Positions 36,523 through 44,259 are shown, counted from the stretch's first letter. The stretch is 51,503 bases of DNA from Bacteroidales bacterium (GCA_015060965.1 SUXN01000019.1:1-51503); one strand, 5' to 3'. The notes: generated by a model not told the origin, from the sequence alone. Made by a program: numbers and translations.

Positions 36523-38250
36523 ATGAATATTTTAGAACTTAGCGAACAGGAGATTGTACGCCGTGAGGCACTTGCCGAACTGCGTAACATGGGCATTGAG
36601 CCATATCCGGCAGCAGAGTACCCCACAAACGCATTCTCAACAGATATCCTTGCAGAATTCAAGGACGAGGACGAGCCACGTGAGGTGTGCATTGCAGGAC
36701 GTATGATGAGCCGCCGTATCATGGGTAAGGCGTCATTCATTGAACTTCAGGACTCAAAAGGCCGTATCCAGGTATATATCACCCGCGACGACATCTGCCA
36801 GGGCGAGAACAAGGACAACTACAACGTGCTTTTCAAGAGACTGCTCGACATAGGTGACTTTGTCGGTATCAAGGGTATCGTATTCCGCACACAGACAGGC
36901 GAGATTACCGTTCACGCGAATGAGCTGACAATCCTTTCAAAGAGCATCCGTCCGTTGCCTATCGTGAAGTACAAGGACGGTGTTGCATACGACCGTTTCG
37001 AGGACCCCGAGCTGCGTTACCGCCAGCGTTATGTTGACCTCGTCGTGAACGATGACGTAAAGGAGATTTTCATCAAGCGTAACAAGATATATAGCTCTAT
37101 GCGTGAGTTCTTCAACTCAAAGGGCTACATGGAGGTTGAGACACCTGTATTGCAGTCAATCCCCGGTGGTGCAGCGGCACGTCCGTTCATCACACACCAC
37201 AACGCGCTCGACATTCCCCTTTATCTGCGTATCGCCAACGAGCTTTACCTGAAGCGTCTTATCGTAGGCGGCTTTGAGGGTGTATACGAGTTCTCGAAGA
37301 ACTTCCGCAACGAGGGTATGGACCGCACACACAACCCGGAGTTCACCTGTATGGAGATTTATGTATCGTACAAGGACTACAACTGGATGATGTGCTTCAC
37401 AGAGCAGATGCTCGAGAAGATTGCGCTTGACGTCAACGGCACGACAGATGTACAGGTGGGCGAGCACACTATCAGCTTCAAGGCACCTTTCCGTCGCGTG
37501 ACAATGCTCGACTCTATCAAGGAGTTCACAGGATATGACCTCAACGGCAAGAGCGAGGAGGAGATTTTTGCCATCTGCAAGGAGCTCAAGATGGAGGTTG
37601 ACGACACCATGGGTAAGGGCAAGCTCATCGACGAGATTTTCGGCGAGTTCTGCGAGGGCAACTATATACAGCCTACATTCATAACAGACTACCCCATCGA
37701 GATGTCACCCCTCTGCAAGCGTCACCGCGACAATCCGGACCTCACAGAGCGCTTCGAGCTTATGGTAAACGGCAAGGAGCTGTGTAACGCATACAGCGAG
37801 CTCAACGACCCCATTGACCAGGCAGAGCGTTTCCAGGAGCAGCTGCGCCTGAGCGAGAAGGGCGACGACGAGGCTATGTTCATCGACAAGGACTTTGTAC
37901 GTGCCCTTGAGTACGGTATGCCTCCAACATCAGGTATGGGTATCGGCATGGACCGTCTTGCAATGCTCATGACAGGACAGACAACAATCCAGGAGGTGCT
38001 CTTCTTCCCGCAGATGCGTCCCGAGAAGAAGGTTCCCAAGGACAACGCCGCAGCCTTTGCAGAAATCGGTGTTCCCGAGGAGTGGGTTCCGGTGCTTCAC
38101 AAGGCAGGCTATAACCTCGTGAACGACCTCAAGGGAGGCAACGCACAGAAGATACAGATGGAGATCGGCGGCATCAACAAGAAGTTCAAGCTCGGCTACA
38201 CAAACCCATCAGTAAACGACGTTGCCGCGTGGATTGAGAAACTGGGATAA
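36523..38250 (+). CDS. lysS: Lysyl-tRNA synthetase (class II)
   Basis: The product has 575 residues, about 70 more than the E. coli enzyme. An OB-fold anticodon domain covers about 55-150. The class II motifs include [20 protein letters not shown] (motif 2) and [13 protein letters not shown] (motif 3). The extra C-terminal part (about 505-575, [19 protein letters not shown]...) is a Bacteroidota-type extension resembling a helix-hairpin-helix segment. It charges tRNA-Lys, one copy of which is at 7277 here. Confidence 0.97.
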   Translation: MNILELSEQEIVRREALAELRNMGIEPYPAAEYPTNAFSTDILAEFKDEDEPREVCIAGRMMSRRIMGKASFIELQDSKGRIQVYITRDDICQGENKDNYNVLFKRLLDIGDFVGIKGIVFRTQTGEITVHANELTILSKSIRPLPIVKYKDGVAYDRFEDPELRYRQRYVDLVVNDDVKEIFIKRNKIYSSMREFFNSKGYMEVETPVLQSIPGGAAARPFITHHNALDIPLYLRIANELYLKRLIVGGFEGVYEFSKNFRNEGMDRTHNPEFTCMEIYVSYKDYNWMMCFTEQMLEKIALDVNGTTDVQVGEHTISFKAPFRRVTMLDSIKEFTGYDLNGKSEEEIFAICKELKMEVDDTMGKGKLIDEIFGEFCEGNYIQPTFITDYPIEMSPLCKRHRDNPDLTERFELMVNGKELCNAYSELNDPIDQAERFQEQLRLSEKGDDEAMFIDKDFVRALEYGMPPTSGMGIGMDRLAMLMTGQTTIQEVLFFPQMRPEKKVPKDNAAAFAEIGVPEEWVPVLHKAGYNLVNDLKGGNAQKIQMEIGGINKKFKLGYTNPSVNDVAAWIEKLG

Positions 38251-38268
38251 ACACTAAATACAATTATT

Positions 38269-39267
38269 ATGGAACTATCGAACAAACAGGTTGCCATTAT
38301 GGGCGGCGGCAGTTGGGCAACAGCTATTGCCAAGATTATTCTGAACAACGTCGACACCATAAACTGGTACATCAGACGCGATGACCGCATCGAGGACTTC
38401 AAGCGTCTGGGTCACAACCCGGCTTACCTCTCGGCGGTGAAGTTCGACACCAACAGAATCAATTTCTCGTCGGACATCAACAAAATTGTCAAAGAGAGTG
38501 ACATTCTGGTATTCGTTACCCCGTCACCCTACCTCAAGAACCACCTGAAGAAGCTGAAGGCCGACCTCGAGGACAAGTTTATCGTGAATGCCATAAAAGG
38601 TATTGTTCCCGATGAGAACCTGATTATCTCGGAGTATTTCAACAAGGTATACAAGGTACCTTACGAGAACATCGCGGCCATTGCCGGCCCCTGTCACGCC
38701 GAGGAGGTTGCCCTTGAGCGTCTCTCTTACCTAACTGTGGGCTGTTCAAGCATCGACCATGCAAAACAGTTTGCAAAGAAGCTGGGCAACAGTTTCATCA
38801 AGACCTCTGTCAGCGACGACGTTGTGGGCATCGAGTACGGTTCTGTGCTCAAGAACATATACGCCATTGCAGCAGGTATATGCAGCGGACTCAAGTACGG
38901 TGACAACTTCCAGGCAGTACTGATGTCGAATGCAGCCATCGAGATGAACCGCTTCCTGAATGTGGTGCACCCCATCGAACGTACAATCAACGACTCGGTA
39001 TATATGGGCGACCTGCTTGTTACAGGATACTCAAAGTTCAGCCGTAACCGTGTGTTCGGCAGCATGATTGGCAAGGGTTACTCTGTAAAGAACGCGCAGA
39101 TTGAGATGGAGATGATTGCCGAGGGTTACTATGCAGCAAAGTGTATCAAGGAAATCAACGAGCACTACCGCATCAACACCCCAATCATCGATGCAGTCTA
39201 CAACATTCTGTACGAGGGTATATCACCTGTAATTGAGATCAAGTTGCTGACCGACTCGTTCAAGTAA
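38269..39267 (+). CDS. gpsA: Glycerol-3-phosphate dehydrogenase [NAD(P)+]
   Basis: The product has 332 residues. The Rossmann motif is IMGGGSWATAIAK at about 10-22 (a GGG-SWA variant of the usual GAGSWG). Further landmarks are FVTPSP, NAIKGI, AGPCHAEEVA and the catalytic lysine region YGSVLKNIYAIAAGI. It makes sn-glycerol-3-phosphate from DHAP for phospholipid synthesis. It is 18 bp after lysS. Confidence 0.95.
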   Translation: MELSNKQVAIMGGGSWATAIAKIILNNVDTINWYIRRDDRIEDFKRLGHNPAYLSAVKFDTNRINFSSDINKIVKESDILVFVTPSPYLKNHLKKLKADLEDKFIVNAIKGIVPDENLIISEYFNKVYKVPYENIAAIAGPCHAEEVALERLSYLTVGCSSIDHAKQFAKKLGNSFIKTSVSDDVVGIEYGSVLKNIYAIAAGICSGLKYGDNFQAVLMSNAAIEMNRFLNVVHPIERTINDSVYMGDLLVTGYSKFSRNRVFGSMIGKGYSVKNAQIEMEMIAEGYYAAKCIKEINEHYRINTPIIDAVYNILYEGISPVIEIKLLTDSFK

Positions 39268-39294
39268 AAAAAAGAAGAGAAACAAATAACATTT

Positions 39295-39400
39295 ATCCCC
39301 CTCGCCCTACGGGCACTCCCAAGTATGAGAGTTTTAAATGCTCCTCCACTCTGCCATCAGAGGGAGGTAGTCAAAAACCGGAGGGGAGCAATAAAAAACA
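39295..39400. repeat. Interspersed repeat remnant upstream of pgi
   Basis: A GC-rich segment with CCCCTCGCCCTACGGGCA, a stem around CTCTGCCATCAGAG and GGAGGTAGTCAAAAACCGGA sits in the gpsA-pgi gap. It shares its style (CTCCCTCT...AGAGGGAG, GAGAGTTTT) with 40799-40856. It supplies the spurious upstream start of pgi at 39325. Confidence 0.5.
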
Positions 39401-39411
39401 AAACAATAACA

Positions 39412-40752
39412 ATGAAGAACATTTCATTAAACATCGACAAGGTAACAGGTTTTGTTACCCGCGAGCAGATTTTGGCCCTTGAGCCACAGGTAAAGAGAGC
39501 ACAGCAGGCTCTTGAAGAGGGTACACTCCCAGGCAATGACTTCCTCGGCTGGTTGCACTTGCCATCTTCTATAACACAGGAGCACCTTGATGACCTCAAG
39601 GCTACAGCAAAGACTCTCCGCGAGAATTGCGAGGTAGTGGTTGTTGCAGGTATCGGCGGTAGCTACCTTGGTGCACGTGCTGTCATCGAGGCACTCAGCA
39701 ACAATTTTGCTGCACTGCTCGACAACAATGGCCCACGCGTAATCTTCGCAGGACACAACATCAGCGAGGACTACCTCTATGAGCTCACAGAGTACCTCAA
39801 GGACAAGAAGTTCGGTGTCATCAACATCTCCAAGTCAGGTACAACAACAGAGACAGCCCTTGCATTCCGTCTCTTGAAGAAGCAGTGCGAGGAGCAGCGC
39901 GGCAAGGAGACTGCAAGCAAGGTAATCGTTGCCATCACTGACGCTGTAAAGGGTGCTGCACGCATCACAGCAGACAAAGAAGGCTACAAGAGCTTCATCA
40001 TCCCCGACAACGTAGGCGGACGTTTCTCTGTACTCACACCGGTAGGTTTGCTCCCTATCGCTGTTGCAGGCTTCGACATCGAGGCACTCGTCAACGGTGC
40101 ACGCGACATGGAGAAGAGCTGTGCTCCCGAGGTTCCATTCCAGGAGAACATCGCAGCAATGTACGCAGCTACACGTAACGCCCTTTATGCTGACGGCAAG
40201 AAGATTGAGATTCTCGTGAACTACCAGCCGAAGCTCCACTTTACATCCGAGTGGTGGAAACAGCTCTACGGCGAGAGCGAGGGTAAGGAGAACAAGGGTA
40301 TCTTCCCTGCATCGGTAGACTTCACAACAGACCTCCACTCTATGGGTCAGTGGATTCAGGAGGGCGAGCGTACAATCTTCGAGACAGTACTCTCTATCGA
40401 GAAGCCAAACAGCTCACTCACCGTTCCAAGCGATGAGGAGAACCTTGACGGCCTCAACTTCCTCGCAGGCAAGCATGTTGACGAGGTGAACAAGATGGCA
40501 GAGCTCGGCACACAGCTCGCACACGTTGACGGCGGTGTACCCAACATGCGCATCTCAATCCCAGAGCTCAACGCATACTATGTAGGCCAGTTGCTCTACT
40601 TCTTCGAGATAGCTTGCGGTATCAGCGGTTATATCCTTGGCGTGAACCCATTCAACCAGCCTGGTGTAGAGGCATACAAGAAGAACATGTTCGCACTCCT
40701 TGACAAGCCAGGCTACGAGGAGGAGAGCAAGGCTATCCGCGCAAGACTGTAA
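39412..40752 (+). CDS. pgi: Glucose-6-phosphate isomerase
   Basis: The product has 446 residues from [11 protein letters not shown], matching the short bacterial PGI type. Signature segments are [67 protein letters not shown] and [16 protein letters not shown] with the catalytic lysine. It interconverts glucose-6-phosphate and fructose-6-phosphate. The longer ORF from 39325 runs through repeat sequence and was rejected. Downstream lies a repeat array before the next gene. Confidence 0.96.
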   Translation: MKNISLNIDKVTGFVTREQILALEPQVKRAQQALEEGTLPGNDFLGWLHLPSSITQEHLDDLKATAKTLRENCEVVVVAGIGGSYLGARAVIEALSNNFAALLDNNGPRVIFAGHNISEDYLYELTEYLKDKKFGVINISKSGTTTETALAFRLLKKQCEEQRGKETASKVIVAITDAVKGAARITADKEGYKSFIIPDNVGGRFSVLTPVGLLPIAVAGFDIEALVNGARDMEKSCAPEVPFQENIAAMYAATRNALYADGKKIEILVNYQPKLHFTSEWWKQLYGESEGKENKGIFPASVDFTTDLHSMGQWIQEGERTIFETVLSIEKPNSSLTVPSDEENLDGLNFLAGKHVDEVNKMAELGTQLAHVDGGVPNMRISIPELNAYYVGQLLYFFEIACGISGYILGVNPFNQPGVEAYKKNMFALLDKPGYEEESKAIRARL

Positions 40753-40760
40753 AAAGTTTT

Positions 40761-41277
40761 CATCCCGAACGCAAAGCGGACGAAACTCAAAACAAGCACG
40801 CAAAACTCTCCCTCTGTTTATAGAGGGAGTACCCGAAGGGGGAGGGAGTTTTGTCTGCGGAAAACTTGTCATCCCGAACGCAAAGCGGAGGGATCTCAAG
40901 ACAAGCGTACTTGTCATTCTGAGCGAAGCGAACCAACGGTCGACGCCCGAGGCGTCAGCCGAAGGGGCTAAAGTCAAGAATCTCAATGCAACACTATTGG
41001 AAAGAGATGTTTCGCTGCGCTCAACATGACAGCAATGTCATCCCGAACGCAAAGCTGAGGGATCTCAAAAAAACGACATTGAGATATCTCACGTTCGTTC
41101 GATATGACACAATACGCGAACCTGTCATTCTGAGCGAAGCGAACCAACGGTCGACGCCCGAGGCGTCAGCCGAAGGGGCTAAAGTCAAGAATCTCAATGC
41201 AACACCAATGGAAAGAGATGTTTCGCTGCGCTCAACATGACGGCAATGTCATCCCGAACGCAAAGCGGAGGGATCTC
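40761..41277. repeat. Array of interspersed palindromic repeats
   Basis: The 562-bp gap 40753-41314 is almost entirely repeats. The short unit CATCCCGAACGCAAAGCGGA (usually extended by GGGATCTC) occurs at 40761, 40870, 41039 and 41250. A 119-bp long unit occurs at 40912-41030 and 41123-41241; its ends are imperfect inverted repeats (TGTCATTCTGAGCGAAGCGA / TTTCGCTGCGCTCAACATGACA-type), with internal hairpins GACGCC-CGA-GGCGTC and AGCC/GGCT. The segment 40799-40856 is a different GC-rich hairpin unit. No coding function; short ORFs across the units are artefacts. Confidence 0.88.
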
Positions 41278-41314
41278 TTAATAGACAAACAAAACAAAAT
41301 TCAGACAGTCTTTA

Positions 41315-42046
41315 ATGGATTACACAAAAGCAATAAATGACTATAAGCAACTGCAGGGCCACAGCGCCTTGCAGTTGCGTGCTGTATTGTTCGATATGGA
41401 CGGCGTGCTGTTCGACTCAATGCCCTACCACGCCGACGCATGGTCAAAGGTGATGACCCGGGCAGGTTTCAACTTCACCCCCGAGGATGTGTACATGAAC
41501 GAGGGACGCACCGGTGCCGACACCATCAACACCGCAAGCATGGCACAATTCGGCAAGCCCGCCACACAGGAGCTCATCGACTCGCTATGCAAGGCAAAGT
41601 GCGAAGTGTTCGACACCTACCCCCCTACACCACGCATGCAGGGAGCATTAGAACTGGTACAGAAGGTAAAGGCCTGTGGCCTCACCCCCATGATTGTCAC
41701 CGGCAGCGGCACTCCCGCACTGCTCTCACGTGTACAGGGCAACTTCCCCGGACTCTTCAACGAGAACCACATCATAAGCAGCTTCAACGTGAAGCGCGGC
41801 AAGCCCTACCCCGACCCCTACCTGTTGGCACTGGAGCGCGGAGGGCTCAAGCCTAATGAAGCCATCGTTGTAGAGAACGCTCCGCTGGGCGTTACCGCAG
41901 GCGTTGCAGCCGGACTCTTCACCATAGCAGCCAACACAGGCCCACTGAAGGAAGAGGTGCTCACAAAAGCCGGAGCGAACCTTGTATTCCCATCGATGCA
42001 GGCATTGTGCGACGAATGGGAGAAACTGTTTGAAGCATTGAAGTAA
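41315..42046 (+). CDS. HAD-superfamily phosphatase / beta-phosphoglucomutase-like
   Basis: The product has 243 residues. HAD motif I is LFDMDGVLFDSMPYHADAW (Asp27, Asp29), followed by a helical cap (about 40-110). Motif II is IVTGSGTP, motif III GKPYPDPYL and motif IV VENAPLGVTAG. The DSMPYH and GKPYPDPYL segments place it among the PGMB/sugar-phosphatase subgroup, which act on sugar phosphates. The substrate is uncertain. It is the last core gene before the AT-rich accessory region. Confidence 0.85.
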   Translation: MDYTKAINDYKQLQGHSALQLRAVLFDMDGVLFDSMPYHADAWSKVMTRAGFNFTPEDVYMNEGRTGADTINTASMAQFGKPATQELIDSLCKAKCEVFDTYPPTPRMQGALELVQKVKACGLTPMIVTGSGTPALLSRVQGNFPGLFNENHIISSFNVKRGKPYPDPYLLALERGGLKPNEAIVVENAPLGVTAGVAAGLFTIAANTGPLKEEVLTKAGANLVFPSMQALCDEWEKLFEALK

Positions 42047-42064
42047 TTCTTTAGAAGCGACTAT

Positions 42065-42112
42065 AGACAAATCCCCCGAAAGTTTCAGCTGAAACTTTCG
42101 GGGGATTTGTCT
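42065..42112. terminator. Perfect 48-bp palindrome, probable bidirectional terminator
   Basis: Arms of 24 bp are fully complementary with no loop nucleotides (centre at 42088/42089, CAG|CTG). It begins 18 bp after the PgmB-like stop and contains a CCCCCGAAAGTTTCAG core. There is no T run after it. Confidence 0.7.
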
Positions 42113-42442
42113 TACATTCACATACTACCCGACATTCATATAAAACATAAAAACACCCGAACAAGACTCTTAAACAAACATCCATTTGACAAATATCAAA
42201 TAATTCAGCTAAAATCTGTTTTTTAGCACAAATGTTGCTGTGAACAAGAAAGAACCGATATACATTTGCACCAGAAAAAACAAAACAGGATAACATAAAA
42301 CAAAGAAAAAGCCATGACAAATGACTACAAAACGACGATTTGAATAAATAAATATTGGTGATTGTTGTGATAATAATATCAAATTGTCAAATAAGAAAAA
42401 TGAGTATTAACCCCTCTTCGGAGGAACTAAATTTGGAAAGGT
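42113..42442. other. AT-rich leader region of the peptide genes
   Basis: There is no substantial ORF. A perfect -7 element TACATTTG lies at 42261-42268 with TTG at 42235-42237 (spacing 23, longer than usual). Transcription from it would leave a leader of about 170 nt before the first peptide. The leader includes the AGTATTAACC box and a C(UUCG)G hairpin at 42413-42424. Confidence 0.4.
42403..42442 (+). promoter_or_regulatory. Leader box and hairpin, copy 1
   Basis: AGTATTAACC (42403-42412) is followed by the stem CCTC-TTCG-GAGG (42413-42424), an extra-stable tetraloop type. Next come AACTAAATTTGG and AAAGGT just before the ATG. The same box, hairpin position and AAGGT precede the second peptide. 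Confidence 0.5.
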
Positions 42443-42574
42443 ATGAAAAAGATTGAAATGTTTTTAAGTACTGTATTTGCTAATAATAGTGCAAATTCCA
42501 ATAAGTGTAACAATATCAACTTTTGGTGTCCAACCGGGATGAATCCGATATTCCACCATCGGATCAAGAATTAA
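42443..42574 (+). CDS. CPTGM-motif short peptide 1
   Basis: This is a 43-residue peptide starting MKKIEMFLSTVFANN and ending INFWCPTGMNPIFHHRIKN. It is preceded by an AAGGT sequence 1 nt before the ATG. It shares the start MKKI and the block IN[F/Y][W/L]CPTGM[N/I]P[I/V]F with the peptide at 42667, while the middle is variable. There is no signal peptide or double-glycine leader. Conserved start, variable linker and conserved C-terminal block look like a leader/core arrangement of a modified or signalling peptide, but that is inference. Conservation between two copies plus shared upstream elements is the case for it being real. Confidence 0.6.
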   Translation: MKKIEMFLSTVFANNSANSNKCNNINFWCPTGMNPIFHHRIKN

Positions 42575-42621
42575 CCAGACTAATGGAACAATAAAACTTA
42601 AAGCAATCACCAATTACAATT

Positions 42622-42666
42622 AGTATTAACCAACTCTTTGCATTAAAGAGCTAAACAACTTAAGGT
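42622..42666 (+). promoter_or_regulatory. Leader box and hairpin, copy 2
   Basis: AGTATTAACC (42622-42631) is followed by the stem CTCTTT-GCATT-AAAGAG (42634-42650) and CTAAACAACTTAAGGT before the ATG. The stem differs in sequence from copy 1 but occupies the same position relative to the box and start codon. Confidence 0.5.
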
Positions 42667-42789
42667 ATGAAAAAGATTGCAAAAAAGACCAATATGGTTA
42701 ACAACAACAGTTTGAGAATAAATTACTTGTGCCCCACCGGTATGATCCCCGTATTTTATAATTTTAAGTCAAGCAAGAAAAGGAAGTAA
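42667..42789 (+). CDS. CPTGM-motif short peptide 2
   Basis: This is a 40-residue peptide starting MKKIAKKTNMVNNNS and ending INYLCPTGMIPVFYNF plus a basic tail KSSKKRK. It is a paralogue of the peptide at 42443, 92 bp downstream of it. The single Cys, Pro, Thr, Gly, Met and Phe of CPTGMxPxF are kept, whereas the linker is seven residues shorter or unalignable. No maturation enzyme or exporter is next to it. Confidence 0.6.
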   Translation: MKKIAKKTNMVNNNSLRINYLCPTGMIPVFYNFKSSKKRK

Positions 42790-42868
42790 ATAGGTTTTGG
42801 TTTATGCATAGTAAATGTAAGATTTACTTGCAATAGGTAAAAGATTATTAAGGTTAATTATTGTTTGT

Positions 42869-42975
42869 GGCTTACTAAAAAGTGATTATTATATGGGATT
42901 TGAATATACATGGTTGCTTTAAGTTACACAAAATATCCAACATCCATATGGTATATACTCACTTTTTAGTTTGCC
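42869..42975. repeat. 107-bp long imperfect hairpin element
   Basis: The ends GGC..ACTAAAAAGTGA (42869-42885) and the reverse complement TCACTTTTTAGT..GCC (42959-42975) match perfectly over 12 bp. Pairing continues inward through TAT/ATATGG/GAT-type blocks to a ~25-nt loop at about 42908-42932. It could be a MITE-like element or a large RNA hairpin. Flanks TTGTTTGT and TTGATTAT are similar but not a clean target duplication. Confidence 0.55.
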
Positions 42976-43034
42976 TTGATTATCGAGATTAAACAAGTCA
43001 CCTACATTGTAAAATTGCAAGAACAAATAAAATT

Positions 43035-43190
43035 ATGAAAAAAATCATCTCCTGTAGACCCTACATTTATGGCTTTAGGAACAATCGCTCAAATGCGGTA
43101 TATATTTCTGATAACTGCTTTGATGAAAGAGATGCGGTTGATTATGACGATAATGATGACATTGATGAACACGATTATGATGAAGACTAA
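43035..43190 (+). CDS. Short peptide with Cys motif and acidic tail
   Basis: This is a 51-residue peptide starting MKKIISCRPYIYGFRNN, with a second Cys in ISDNCFDE and an extremely acidic C-terminus (DYDDNDDIDEHDYDED). It is in the same orientation as the two CPTGM peptides and shares the MKKI start, but it has no CPTGM block. Its own upstream sequence is AT-rich without a clear promoter. No family is recognised. The charge split (basic N-half, acidic tail) is unusual for a random ORF. Confidence 0.5.
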   Translation: MKKIISCRPYIYGFRNNRSNAVYISDNCFDERDAVDYDDNDDIDEHDYDED

Positions 43191-43234
43191 AAAATTATAT
43201 ATCCATAGCTTTTAGAATTAGTAGACGAAACAGG

Positions 43235-43882
43235 TCAGGACTCCATATCCTGACCTGTTTTAATGTTAGTCCTGATAGTCAATTTGCTCTCTGCATTAGC
43301 TATTGACGCACGCACTCTGCTTAACGTTTCCAATGTCATCTGAAGATACGAAGCAATCAATGTCAAAGGTGCTCTTTTAGTAATTTCAGGAAAATGTTGC
43401 TGCAATCTGACATATCTGTCATTTGCCGACTCGAAACGTAAAATATCCGCCTTTAATTGTGATAACATTAAGGAATTTTCAAAAAATCTGCGATAAAGAT
43501 AAGCGATATCACCATTAGTATCAGAAAGTTCCTCCATTATATCACGAGGGATTTCCCATAGAACACTTTTCTCCACAGCATCCATCATAAGATGTGTCGG
43601 CTCACGGTTAAAATAGCTGTCGATACACCAAACAACATCTCTCTCACATGCTAAATGTTCAATCACATCCTTATCGTGCTTCAGATAATGTTGTCTAACA
43701 AGTCCCTTCTCGATATAATACAGGCAATTACAAATATCACCGTCATTTAGGATAACATCACCTTTCTGATATTTTTTAGGTTGAATAATCTCTGCAAAGA
43801 GGCGAATATTCTCCAGCTTTAGTTTGCGATTGGGACAGACTTCCTCTATTATCTGTTTTGCAACATCAAATTGAATACTCAT
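43235..43882 (-). CDS. Crp/Fnr-family transcriptional regulator
   Basis: The product has 215 residues. A cyclic-nucleotide-binding-type beta-roll covers about 25-125 (YQKGDVILNDGDICNCLYYIEKGLVRQHYL). A C-terminal winged HTH contains LTLIASYLQMTLETLSRVRASI. It lacks the Fnr cysteine cluster at the N-terminus. Base composition is more AT-rich than core neighbours, like the peptide genes it faces. Its promoter (minus TACATTTG, 44081-44088) is about 200 bp upstream, across a SusD-like remnant. It may control the peptide genes, but no binding site is shown. Confidence 0.9.
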   Translation of the reverse strand: MSIQFDVAKQIIEEVCPNRKLKLENIRLFAEIIQPKKYQKGDVILNDGDICNCLYYIEKGLVRQHYLKHDKDVIEHLACERDVVWCIDSYFNREPTHLMMDAVEKSVLWEIPRDIMEELSDTNGDIAYLYRRFFENSLMLSQLKADILRFESANDRYVRLQQHFPEITKRAPLTLIASYLQMTLETLSRVRASIANAESKLTIRTNIKTGQDMES

Positions 43883-43891
43883 AGGCTCAAT

Positions 43892-44071
43892 TTATTTATA
43901 TCCAATGTTTTGTTTCAATTTCGGATTCAAATCTATGCTTTTTTGCGGAATAGGAAAATGTAGTATGACCACTCTTTTCATCTGACATTTGAGCTCGCCG
44001 GTCGAACGATTTGTGATAAAGTCCAAAATAGAGAAATTACGACCAAATCCATCTTTTAGTATATTCACATA
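43892..44071 (-). pseudogene. Remnant of a SusD/RagB C-terminus
   Basis: On the minus strand a 59-codon frame ends 9 bp before the regulator's ATG. Its last residues read HFPIPQKSIDLNPKLKQNIGYK, which matches the usual SusD-family ending (FPIPQsEIDlNPnLkQNpGY). The preceding residues (about 35) do not look like SusD, so only the tail is recognisable. It has no plausible start codon beyond GTG and sits in the leader of the regulator mRNA. Confidence 0.6.
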
Positions 44072-44080
44072 TTAACAGTG

Positions 44081-44110
44081 CAAATGTAGTCATTTAATCA
44101 CATAAACAAA
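44081..44110 (-). promoter_or_regulatory. Promoter of the Crp/Fnr regulator
   Basis: Minus-strand TACATTTG (44081-44088) with TTTG (44107-44110), spacer 18 bp. It gives a long leader of roughly 190 nt. Confidence 0.55.
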
Positions 44111-44112
44111 AA

Positions 44113-44235
44113 TTATATAAACAGATTCGCGTTGGAAGTCGTAAGATTCAGCACACGACTAATGCCACGTGGAATTTCGTTTCCCACATATAACCGATGG
44201 AACCTGAATATATTTAAAAAGGAGTTTTCATTGTT
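44113..44235 (-). pseudogene. Possible remnant of a SusC/TonB-receptor segment
   Basis: A 40-codon open frame on the minus strand includes RFHRLYVGNEIPRGISRVLN followed by LTTSNANLFI. It has the spacing of the late SusC segment (RlrnvsLGYtlPkslskkLnls). It lies immediately upstream of the SusD-like remnant, in the normal susC-susD order. The match is short and could be chance. Confidence 0.35.
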
Positions 44236-44259
44236 TTACAATTTAAAGCCCTATCTTTG
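44231..44259 (+). promoter_or_regulatory. prmC promoter
   Basis: TTG (44231-44233), 18-bp spacer, TATCTTTG (44252-44259). It lies downstream of the first in-frame ATG (44132), so translation should start at 44324. Confidence 0.65.

Noticed and set aside
40700..41240. ORFs of 84-109 codons across the repeat array, including a repeated TPEASAEGAKVKNLNA segment
   Set aside because: They are the translation of the palindromic repeat unit itself; both copies give the same peptide because the DNA repeats. There is no start context or coding signature.
40761..41277. Repeat array considered as a CRISPR
   Set aside because: Units are unequal in length, contain inverted ends and internal hairpins, spacers are not uniform, and no cas genes are present.
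42400..42456. 18-codon upstream ORF (MSINPSSEELNLERYEKD) overlapping the start of CPTGM peptide 1, considered as a leader-peptide attenuator
   Set aside because: The equivalent position before peptide 2 has no ATG, so it is not conserved; the shared elements are the AGTATTAACC box and hairpin.
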